A DNA stretch of 64,000 nt from Pomphorhynchus laevis (taxonomy: Eukaryota > Acanthocephala > Palaeacanthocephala > Echinorhynchida > Pomphorhynchidae): positions 1-64,000 of the forward strand of contig WNNJ02002237.1 of the NCBI GenBank assembly GCA_012934845.2, given 5' to 3'. Under the pieces are notes generated by a model, which was given only the letters and a program-made list of their open reading frames with translations, did not search any database and was not told the origin of the DNA. Each line of letters starts with the position of its first letter. Position 1 is the first letter of the stretch. The translations under genes were made by a program, and so were the position numbers. Below are positions 22,413-32,507 of this stretch, piece after piece.

Positions 22413-25096
22413 ATGTACTCAACCATATTGGAAAAATACGTAAGTACTAATGATTTCAATTTTAGATCTTTTAAATGTAACAGAAAAAATTGTATAGTTT
22501 GTGATGTTATAAATAATAATAATTGTATCGTAAGTAATACGACAAACAAATGTTTTTCATTAAATATTAATAATAATTGTAACTGCAATACCGCAGGTAT
22601 AGTGTATCTTATACAATGTACATGTGGATTGCAATATATATATGAAAAACATATCAAATGTTAAAAACTAGGTTTAGGCAACACATATATAATATACAGC
22701 ATAATAGTCAAACTATATTTCATAAACATATGAGATTAATAGGACATGATATTAAAAACTGTAAATTATTTATTTTAGAACATATTATCGAAGAAAACAT
22801 TTCAATATTAAATCAAAAACTATTAGAAAAAGAAGATTTTTGGATTAAAACGCTTAATTCCATGTACCCATTAGGATTGAATGACGTGGTACAAGGAATT
22901 GACAGAAGTAGTATAATACATAATAAACAACTATATTATAATAATCCGGTTAAACGCAAACCAAGAAGTCATGGTGATAAAAGGAATAGGAAAAATAGAG
23001 TTAAAAATATTAAAAAAGATATGTATATAAATGAACAATTAGAAATATTAAAACAACTTTTAAGTGATAATAAGCTAAAAGATCTTTATGTAAATATAAG
23101 AAGTTTTTCTAAAGATATCATATGTTCAATAAATCAAAAATTAATTAACGACTATGATAGACTAAGTTGTATAATAGACAGTTATTGTAATACAAAATAC
23201 TATAATCGTACAATAAATGTAAATAATAACAATAGAAAATATACATTAACCATAAACTTCATTAATAAATGTATAGATAACATAAATATAGCCGGACTTT
23301 TAAATAATTCTAAAGGTAAAGAAATAATAGGGTCAGATTTAAGTAAATATATTCCTAAAATAAGGTATAAACTCCTACCACCATTAGGACGAAAAATTTG
23401 TAATTATAATAAAGAATTAAAATCAATATGTAACGATAATATTAGAAACATAATGGAAACAGAATGCAATTGTAAAAGTCTTAGTTTTGATAAAATAAAT
23501 GAACATATATGTACCCATAATCTAGAATTAATTGAAAATTGTGAATTAAGAAAGCTGCTATCAAAAGGGTATAAATATAGATTAAATAATAACAACGACA
23601 AAAATAAAATTTACAATTCGTTATATAATAACTTAAATGATTACTTTAGTAAGCTGATTAATAGTGAAAGCTCAAATATATCTAAGATAAACATTTGGAA
23701 AGATTATTTATTTGATAAAATTAAAAATAAAATGAAAATAACAACCAATTATAAAAGGAAAAATAAAATTTATAAAGATATGTATACAGAACTTACTAAA
23801 TTAAAGGATAACTATATAATAACAACTATTGATAAAGCTAGTAATAACTTTGTCTTCATATGCAAAAAGCTTTATTATGATATACTAATGAAAGAGGTTA
23901 ATTCTAATGATTTAAATGTAAATCCAACATATGAACGTAGTGAGTTGAGTTTAGAAACAATTATTACAAGTCACTGTTCTATAATGGATAAAAAGGGTAT
24001 AAAGGTTGAATTAGATAATAAAACTATACCTATATTATATTGGAATCCAAAATTACATAAAAATCCAATAAAACCTAGGTTCATATGTAGTGCGTTTAAA
24101 TGTACATTAAAACCACTTTCTGTCTATATGAATAAAATACTTAAAGTAATTAAAGCACATTTTAAAAAATATTGCAAGGTAATCGAAATTAATACTGGTA
24201 TAAAACACTATTTCAGTATTAATTCTACAAAAGAATTTTTAGAACAGACAAAAGGAATAAATTTTCAAAATATAAATACATACGATTTTAGTACGCTTTA
24301 TACAAATCTAGATTTAGTAGATATTAAAGAAGCGTTAGTAAAATTAATTAACCTTATATTCGGAAAAAGATATACATATATATGTTATAATAATTATAAC
24401 GCCTATCTAACAAAAATTAAACCATCAAATAAATATAAATATATGGATAAAATTGAATTAATAGAATCCTTAAATATTTTGATAAATCAAAATTATTTAA
24501 AAGTAGGGACATCTATATTTAGACAAGTAAAAGGTGTTCCAATGGGTGGTAATAGTAGCCCAATTATAGCTGACTTGTTTTTAAGCTTTATAGAATATGA
24601 ATTTGTTCATAACTGTGTAAAAACTAAATCTAAACAATATAAATATATGAAATATATGTTTCGATACATTGATGATATATGTGTATTTAATTCTAATAAT
24701 TTTTATTCAATTAGTGAGCACATTTATCCAGAAAGCCTTATTCTTAACAAAACCAATATTAATGATAAAGAAGGTGTATATCTAGATATGAACATTAAAT
24801 TAACATTAACTAAAACTACTATTAATTTATATCGTAAAGATGACATATTTAAATTTACAAGAAACATATTTTTGCATGAGCATTCATGCATACCATATAA
24901 TATAAAATATAATACATTAAATAATGAAATTTTAAGAATTGCAACAATATGTAATAATATTGGCTTTCTTTAAAATCATTTAAATAATTTAATAGATACA
25001 TATTTTAAACTAGGTTACTATAAAAATAACATCAAGCAGAAAATAGTAAAATATATAAATCAGCACAATAATATAAAGAATAAATTTAAACTCTAA
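22413..25096 (+). pseudogene. Naiad-2 ORF: N-terminal GIY-YIG + CxC + reverse transcriptase
   Basis: Single retrotransposon polyprotein. First a cysteine-rich lead (CNRKNCIVC) and GIY-YIG region: GIVYLIQCTCGLQYI, then after a frame change at 22645-22660, LKTRFRQHIYNIQ, LEHI and KEDFWIKTLNSMYPLGLND. A basic linker follows. The CxC motif is ECNCKSLSFDKINEHICTHNLELI (about 23460). RT: YIITTIDKASNNFVFICKK, YWNPKLHKNPIKPRFI, NINTYDFSTLYTNL, QVKGVPMGGNSSPIIADLF, MFRYIDDICVF, YLDMNIKL. All RT motifs including YIDD are intact. One TAA at 24971-24973 truncates the last 40 codons (the sister copy has CAA there). The absence of a GIY-YIG domain after RT excludes the canonical order. Confidence 0.88.
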
Positions 25097-25189
25097 AGTG
25101 GCAAATTTTTATGGATGGATAATACATAATATACTCTGTATTAGAATAAGATACTATATAGTTATTTCAGAGGAAATACATCATTAGCA

Positions 25190-25280
25190 TGTATTTGGCC
25201 CCGCTGCTATGTTGGGTAGAGGAGTTAGGGGCCGAAACCTGATAGCATAGCAGTTCCTCCTGATGACCTCTAATTCTTAT
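25190..25280 (+). promoter_or_regulatory. Conserved structured block in Naiad 3' UTR
   Basis: Segment with pairable parts (ctgctatg with catagcag; tagagg with cctcta) and the boxes ccgaaacc and ctgatgacc. The reverse complement is at 20466-20548, and diverged copies are at 37140-37215 and 40200-40275. Conservation across copies suggests an RNA structure; the function is unknown. Confidence 0.55.
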
Positions 25281-25495
25281 TCTGATACAACGTCTGTTTT
25301 TTAATTAGTCAATTCATAAAAATGACGTTTTTTTAAATTTTATTTTTTATTTTATTTTTTTAACTTGATTTAAATTATAGAAAATCTAAAAACAATTTTT
25401 AATTTTATTATTTAATTATTAAATTTTGATTTGGCATTATTATGTTTTGTTTATTTTATAATTATATTAAATACGTAGACTCAGTTAGCTGATTT

Positions 25496-26648
25496 AATTC
25501 TATATGTTTTTGCTTATGTGATTTTGTTTTTTACATTGTAAATTTCTTTGATAATAGTTTCACAAGGAAACCGAAATATTGTTAACAATAATATTTTTTG
25601 TCGGCAGATGCCTTTCCTATTTTCAATAATATTATATACTTGAATTTACGTCTTTCTTTATATTAGTTATTGATGCTTTTATTGACATAATATAATTTTT
25701 TTATTTGTTATTGCAAGCTTGTAATAATAAAGGAAAACATTTTCATATTATGTCTATAAAACCATCATTAACTATTTTTCAATAATTCTATTTAAATTAT
25801 CTTTTTGAGATTTATTTACATTCCAGCGGACAAAACTTCGGAATTGAAATTGATTACTATAAAAAGCACTCGAACTATCCTTAAACCGCAAAACTATCCT
25901 TTAAGGCTTCATATTACTCGAACTATTTTTTGGGGTAATTCGAGAGAACTACCCCATGGTGAACTATCCATTAGGGCGAAAAAAACATCAATTGTCAAAG
26001 TGAACTAATATTTTATATAAATGTGAAATGTCACATGTATTGAAGGAAAGGAACCAGAATTAGTAAAGGAAGATATCTGCTTCGGTTTAGAAATATTGTG
26101 AGTCACATCTCTTTTATTATTTTATATATGGTACTCAACTTCTGAATCAAGGTTGAAGCTAGAATTTTTCAGAGGTAACTTGTGGAAGGCGAAAGTAAAC
26201 CAGTTTTACCAAATACCAGATCAAAATGCAAAGTACCAAACGAGAACATAAGTCAATTTAGTGATTCGAAATGTAGATCTAGTCCTTCGAGATGGATTTA
26301 ATGCTGGTTTGACTTTAGATTTTTTATTTCAAATGATCAAACTGTACACGAAAATAAGGAAATAGTGGTTTTTTCGTAATAAATAAGATTGATCATGTAA
26401 ATGAAAGACATACTTCCTTACGACTTTGATTCACATGGAAAATAGGTTAACTGATGATATTTAATATGAAGTTCACAAAGCCGTTGATGTTGAAGTCCTG
26501 AAAAAAAAAGAAAAAGCTTATTTTTTACAATCAACAATCTTTTCTAAGAAAAAATGTTTCGATTTGGTACACATTTGCGAATATATTATAATATAATATA
26601 TTATAATATAATATTTTCCAGAGATTCAGAGTTCGCATATTTGATAAC
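25496..26648. other. No gene recognised
   Basis: AT-rich DNA between Naiad-2 and the Gypsy element. It includes an AT-only palindromic tract at about 26577-26620. Short reading frames here have no recognisable motifs. Confidence 0.4.
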
Positions 26649-26758
26649 TGTGATATTTGACAAGTAACTTGAACTATTTATCTTGTATTGAACTTTGCTT
26701 TAACGATTATATTTGTTATAGATATTTAAATAAAGCTTCCTGAAAGTTTAATATTACA
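26649..26758 (+). repeat. Candidate short LTR of Gypsy-1
   Basis: About 110 bp beginning tgtgatatttg and ending aataaagcttcctga ... attaca, just upstream of gag. A similar tail (aataaagctccctgat ... gttaca) closes the candidate LTR at 34194-34286. A downstream partner is missing because the 3' end of Gypsy-1 is lost. Confidence 0.35.
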
Positions 26759-26784
26759 ATTTATTTAAATATTGTACGCGGGCT

Positions 26785-27620
26785 ATGGATAATGGAGCAC
26801 AGGATTCGTCTTTGCTGATATCTCAAGTGGATAGTCTGGCGAGATATTTACAACCCAGTAAACTTACAATCAACAGCTCAGATTCTGATGCCCTGGATAT
26901 TTGGCGTCAATGGTACGACACTTTTAAATAATTTTTACTCGTATGCATGCTACTGAGTCAGACAAATTGTCAATTCTACGCAATTATGTTTCTCCAACTA
27001 TAAACCGAAGCATAAAGGATGTGCAATCGCACGATGAAGCTATCAAATTGTTGCAAGAAATGTTTGACAAAACGATCAGCGTTGTTTACTCACGATATCT
27101 TCTATATTCACGCAAGCAATCTGACTGCGAAACAGTATCTCAATACACATATACTAAAGTCGATGTCGTCAGACTGTAAATTTGACCCTGTATCTGCAGA
27201 AGAACATCGCAACCAAGCCGTTTTGAATGCCTTTATATCTGGTCTTAAATCAAATGTTATTAGAGAACGATTGCTCGAAAACTCGACGCTAACCCTTACC
27301 GGAGCATGTGCACAAGCAAAAGCCATAGAGCAAGCCCAATTCCGAGCTGCTGAAATGAACCAAACTCAAAATTACAACACGAGTATTGCAGTTACAACGT
27401 CTACATATGCCAATAGAGATGGAATAGCAGAAGCGATAGATTCTGATACTGAACAAACGATACTTGCCGCTTTAAATAAAATACCTCGAATTTGGAAATG
27501 CTACTTTTGTAGAAAAACAACTAAACATCACAGATGTCTATGCCCGGCCAAGGATGCAAACTATTCAAAATGTGGAAAGGTTGGGCATTTCGCGCGCGTA
27601 TGTAAAAGTAACTCAAAAGT
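26785..27620 (+). pseudogene. Gypsy-1 gag
   Basis: Capsid-like gag of a Gypsy-type LTR retrotransposon. ATG at 26785; MDNGAQDSSLL ... DIWRQWYDTFK, then a TAA near 26930 and frame changes near 26940 and 27175. Recognisable parts are ILRNYVSPTINRSI, FDKTISVVYSRYLLYSRKQ, VSAEEHRNQAVLNAFISGL and IRERLLENSTL. The end carries degenerate zinc knuckles, CYFCRKTTKHHRC and CGKVGHFARVC. Confidence 0.8.
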
Positions 27621-30204
27621 CTCGACATTCGCAATGTCCTACGCTGTTTCATTTGACTCTAGAATTATCATCCCAATGCGCATTAAAAATCAAATATTAA
27701 ATGCAATGGTTGATACTGGAAGCACTAACAATTTTATTCGTTCCGACGTAGCTCGAAAACTAAATTTAACATTTGATTCTCGTTGTAAGGATGTGGTGAC
27801 AATGGCAATCGCAAATATGGCAACTTCGACGAAAAGGACAGTGCGACAAGATATCGTCATTTTCGATCGATCATATAAATCGGTGTCATTTGGCGTTCTC
27901 GAAAATTTGTGCTCAGAATGCATATTAAGACAAAGCTTTCTGTCGCGACATCAATCTATTACTTGTTCTTTGCCCGGAAGAGAATCGCCAGTTTCAATCA
28001 ACGCTATTACAACAATGCGAGCGCAACTTCCAAAGCTTTTCTCGGTCAATGCTAAATCATGGAGACCGATTGCAATAAAGTCACGACGTTTTACACAGCC
28101 CGAAATTAAATTTATCAGAACAGAAATAAGTCGACTTTTATCGAACGGAATAATACGACCTAGCAAATCATCATGGAGAGCTCAACCCCTTATTGTAAAG
28201 AACTCAAAGAAATTGAGATTGGTAATAGATTATTCCAGAACAGTCAACATTTATACGAGTTTGGATGCGTATCCGATTCCCCGTATTAAAGATATTGTTG
28301 ATCAGGTCAATCATTATGCGCTTTACACTGCTGTCGATCTGACATCTGCTTATCATCAAGTCCCAATAATAATCTTGCAGAATATGAATTCTGCAAGATT
28401 CCTTTTGGCTTAACGAATGCTGTTCCTGCTTTTCAGCGCGTTTTGAACACAATCATCTCCGATGAGCATTTAGACGGAACATACGCTTATCTCAACGACG
28501 TAGTCATTTGTGGGAAAGACAAAGACAATCATGATCGAAATTTAAAGCGATTTATGGAAATTGTCAAAAAGTACAATATCACATTAAATCCAGACAAGAC
28601 AAGAAGTGCAAGCAATAGTATAAGTTTACTTGGCTATCAAATTTCCGGAAAACAGAAAAGACCTGATCTTGAGAGAGTACACTGTCTAAGATCTCTTAAA
28701 TTACCTACAAATATGCAGTCTTTACGCCGAGTGATTGGATTATTTTCACACTACTCGAAATGGGTAAAAGATTTGTCTTTTAAAATACGTCCTCTAGTCA
28801 AAGTTCAGACTTTTCCTATATCAACTGAGGCTATAAACTCATTCGAATTGATTCGCCAACAAATTATTGAAGCTACCCTTGGTACAGTTGATTTCACTAT
28901 TCCTTTTACTGTGGAGACCGACGCATCGAATTACTCCATTGGAGCAGTACTCTCCCATCATTCTAAGCCTATTACATATTTCTCCAAGACGCTAGATAAA
29001 ACGTAATTGCATCAGTCGTCTATCGAGAAGTAAGCCTCTGCTATAATTATTTTTGTATGGAAGCCTCTGCTATAATATTTGCGCTACGACATTGGAGACA
29101 TTACTTGATTAGGCGAAAGTTTACAGTAATTAGCGATCAGCGGTCGGTTATGTATATATTCAACAAGCAACAACGAAGTAAAATTAAAAATGAAAAAATA
29201 GAACGATGGAAAATGGAACTTTCAGAGTATGTATTTGAAATTATGTATAGACCTGGAACGCTTAACACAGTGGCTGACTCATTGCCAAGAGATGTTTGTG
29301 GAACCATAAAAGGTCTCGATAAACTAGCTGAATTTCATTGTCATTTGTGTCATCCTGGTTGCACACGATTGGCTCATTATGTTCGTCAGGAAAATTTACC
29401 TTATTCATTGGATGAAATTCGAACGATTATAAACAAGTGCGATGCATGTATTCGTATAAAGCCTAGATTTTTAAAATCTCCAGAAGCACATTTGATAAAG
29501 CGACTTCTCCTTTTGAACGCTTAGCCATTGATTTTAAAGGGCCACTGCCTACAAAATCCGGTCGCCCTTACTTATTAACCATAATCGACGAATTTTCTCG
29601 TTTTCCATTCTGATTTGCTTGTGAAGATACGAGTAACAAGTCTGTGATAAAATGCTTAATTTCGTTTTTCAATATATTCGGTCCTCCTCAATTTGTACTC
29701 ACTGACCGAGGACGATCATTCACTTCAAACGAGTTTTATTCATTTTTGCATAAAAATTGTGTTGCTGTAGGACACAGTTCTGTGTACAATCCACGTGGAA
29801 ATGGCCAAGTTGAGCGTCTAAATGGAACTTTGTGGCGAGCCATACAACTAAGATTACGCGATCTAAGATATCCACTACATAGATGGGAAGAGACACTTGA
29901 CATAGCGCTTTATTCTATTCGTTCATTGCTCTGTACATCTATCGGAACTACACCACACGAGAGAATGTTTTTCCATCCTAGGCGAATTTCTGAAAGACAA
30001 GCAACAGCAAAGACAATGCAGAGTGATGATATAGTTCTTGTTCGTAATTTTAATTCTCAAAATAAGTATAGTTCTAAAGTAGTCGAGGGCAAGATAGTTT
30101 ATACAAACGACAACTGCTCTCGAGTTGTACTAAATAACGACCGCGAAGTTACAATTAATAATCGACATATATGCCATTCAACCGAATCGTCTAAGATTCC
30201 GTTG
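27621..30204 (+). pseudogene. Gypsy-1 pol: PR-RT-RNase H-integrase
   Basis: Gypsy-order pol in phase with the end of gag. Protease NAMVDTGSTNNFIRSDVA (27705). RT: GIIRPSKSSWRAQPLIV, YTAVDLTSAYHQVPI, then a frame change near 28390-28410, FGLTNAVPAFQRV, and the active-site block reads YAYLNDVVI, with Asn in place of the first catalytic Asp. RNase H: FTVETDASNYSIGAVLS, a stop near 29004, then IFALRHWRHYLI. Integrase: HCHLCHPGCTRLAHYV, KCDACIRIKP, a stop at about 29522, IDFKGPLP, a stop at 29609-29611, LTDRGRSFTSNEFY, NPRGNGQVERLNGT. The C-terminus is cut at about 30204 by the B3 segment. No env was seen. Confidence 0.85.
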
Positions 30205-31076
30205 ACGATAAGGGGGCGGATACGGCGGATGTCACGGAGAATTAAGTTAGACGAGCAGACCTTGTCACGGACGAAGGGTTTAAGGGAAAGGTGATCATCA
30301 AAATGGAAGCCTAAGAAAGTGAGATTGTGGACTATGGGGATGATCGATGAGGCAAAATATACAGTTGGAGGAGATATGTTTGGTTTACAGGTGAGGATCC
30401 ACATTATTTTGGACTTTTCGGGGTTTAGAACGAGATGGAGATTGGAGAGACGTTTGTAGATAGAAGAAAGACAGTTGGATGCAGAAATGCCGATATCGTG
30501 TATGCGATGTGCGGGTGCATGAGCATAGATTAGGATGTCATCGGCGTTATTGCATGACGTTAAAGGAGAAATGTTTGATAACCAGAGAGAGATCGCCAAG
30601 CATAAGAGAGAAAAACAGGGGACCTAGGACTGAACCTTCTGGGACCCCGCGAAAGATAGGGAGGGGATGATGATTAATTAGAACAGACATGAAAGGAACG
30701 GTCGGATAGATATGAGGCAAATCATGCTACGGAGGAGGAAGAAAAGCCGTAATCATAACGAAGGCGATAAAGGAGGACGGAGTGGTCGACAATGTCGAAT
30801 GCGGATGAGAGGTCGAGTGAGATGAGACAATAGACGAGGATCTATATGTCGACACTATATAGAACCTTGTCTCGAGAAATGAGTAAGTCGTTGTAAACTT
30901 TCATTTAGGCGATTTCTGTGGAGTGATTAGAGCGGAAAGCGGATTGGAAAGGAGGGTACAAATTGGATGAGGAGAGATTAGGGTTGTTTTGTATTACGAT
31001 AAGGCGTTTTAAGAGCTTAGAAAGAGTAGGGAGTAGTGAAATGGGGCGATAGCTAGAAGGAAGGAAGGGGTCGATT
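30205..31076 (-). pseudogene. Element B3: internal RT fragment of family B
   Basis: Corresponds to B2 positions about 9240-10080 (RT fingers through palm and thumb): FQSAFRSNHSTEIA, DDILIYAHAPAHRIHDI, LNPEKSKIMW, LTFLGFHFDDHLS, RDKVCSSNLILRD. Unlike B1 and B2 it has serine, not a stop, after DKVC. It contains an insertion near 30830-30850 and small indels around the YADD region. Both ends are truncated and it directly abuts the Gypsy-1 integrase, so it did not arrive by ordinary 3'-anchored retrotransposition. Confidence 0.8.
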
Positions 31077-31669
31077 GCATCTGTGAGCAGAAATTCTTCT
31101 GATTGTGCCACGATATTATCCTCACAGGTATTGTTCCTATTTCTATACAGCAGGACACTACTAATCAGCCTGGGTGGGTCTCATCATCTGCTGACCCGGA
31201 TCTACATTTCACGTTTCGACCCTCATTATCTGCTTACTCCGTACACTGGTGCTGATCGGATTGAACTCAGGACGTCTGTATCTCGACTTAACGCTATATC
31301 TGGCTGCTCCAGTGGTGTAGATATACATTGATGTATATTACTTTCGGTAGGGTATCGTATTCTAACGATCTATTAGAAACCTACATATTTGTGTGATCTG
31401 CTAGCCGGATCACAGTTTTACATGCTGCCACTTGCAATGAATAATTTTAATTTAACCTGATTGCATTTGTGAGCAGAAATTCTTCTGACTGTGTCACGAT
31501 ATTATCCTCACATGTATTGTTCCTATTTCGATACAGCAGGACGCTACTAATCAGCCTGAGTGGGTCTCATCAGCTGCTGACCCAGATCTACATTTCACGT
31601 TTCGACCCTCATTATCTGCTTACTCCGTACACTGGTGCTGATCGGATTGGACTCAGGACGTCTGTATCT
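31073..31669. repeat. 211-bp direct repeat pair, 386-bp period
   Basis: 31073-31283 and 31459-31669 are about 95% identical (gattgcat ... gacgtctgtatct). A 175-bp spacer separates them. Neither contains a gene. They could be LTR remnants of an unrecognised element. Confidence 0.8.
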
Positions 31670-31996
31670 AAAAAAATCTAATAAAATCATAAACAAGTCA
31701 GAGTTTCATGAGCCAATCAGGTAAACATCTTTCAGTACGCGATCGTCGCTTAAATAAAAACATGATATCATGTGCGGTTTTTTAGTCGAGTGCGGTTTTT
31801 TATCCGTGCGAGTGCAGTTTTGAATTTTATCAGTACGAATGCAGTTTTTTATCATGTGCGGTTTTTTAGACGTCTGTATCTAACAAAATCGAATAAAATC
31901 CTAGAACAAGTCAGGGTTTCATGATCCATTCAGGTAAAGATCATTCAGTACGCGATCGTCACTTTAGTAAAAACATCATATCATGTGGTGTTTTGT
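31657..31996. repeat. Second direct repeat pair, 212-bp period
   Basis: 31657-31784 and 31869-31996 match (gacgtctgtatcta ... cagtacgcgatcgtc ... atatcatgtg). The interval repeats short gtgcggtttttta motifs. It shares the gacgtctgtatct junction with the preceding repeat pair, so the two systems are chained. Confidence 0.75.
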
Positions 31997-32159
31997 CGAC
32001 GTGCACAGTAACGAGCGCATAGTATTTAACACATTTTGAAATACATTTTGCCGATTCTCAATTTTCGTTTCAAAAAATACAAAAAATGAAAATTTCAAAA
32101 AATCAGTATTCAAATTACCCCATTGTACCGTTCAATTTGTTCATTTCCTTAAAGATTGT

Positions 32160-32480
32160 AAATCGATTAATGCGTAAGTGTAGCTCCGTGAGACAGCAGG
32201 AAATTACAACGGACGGATGACATAAATGACGCTGCTCTATCCGAATGGATGGTCACTGGACATTTATAAAAAGCAAAATTTTTCGTCAGGCAACTTACAA
32301 CTACTTCACTAGTCATGTCATGACACGCGAGGGCAAATGGGAAACGTGTATGCCCCTCTATTAGGATGAGCACGTATCACTTTTTGTTCTATGTGGAAAT
32401 TGGTCCCTTAAAATGCATTGATAACATTTTAAACGGTTTACTTGCCTGAATTAATTTTATTTCTGGAATTATCTGAAATT
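32160..32480 (-). pseudogene. Gypsy-2 integrase fragment
   Basis: Minus-strand reading gives FKMLSMHFKGPIS and, in the next frame, MLILIEGHTRFPFALACHD, VVVSCLTKNFAFYKCPV, TIHSDRAASFMSSV. This is the DDE core of a Gypsy integrase around the first two catalytic Asp positions (the first appears replaced). No other domain is attached. Confidence 0.7.
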
Positions 32481-32507
32481 ATATAGTTGTATATTTCGCC
32501 TCTATAG

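Larger units (their letters stand above)
22381..25495 (+). mobile_element. Naiad-type Penelope-like element, nearly complete (Naiad-2)
   Basis: PLE with permuted domain order: GIY-YIG endonuclease first, CxC linker, then RT, then a structured 3' UTR ending at about 25495 (cgtagactcagttagctg). N-terminal GIY-YIG plus CxC is the published signature of Naiad elements. Three more 3' ends of the family lie downstream in the window. Extremely A+T-rich. The exact 5' end is not resolved. Confidence 0.88.

Noticed and set aside
24971-24973. Naiad-2 stop as a selenocysteine codon
   Set aside because: The codon is TAA, not TGA, and the sister copy has CAA (Gln) there; a plain nonsense mutation.
22413-25495. 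Naiad as a chimera of the tail of one canonical PLE and the RT of a second tandem copy
   Set aside because: From the second half of GIY-YIG to RT the frame is continuous for 771 codons with a CxC linker, and no GIY-YIG follows the RT; no pseudo-LTR lies between the domains.
25805-26008. 67-codon plus frame
   Set aside because: No motif, no homology recognised, AT-rich surroundings.
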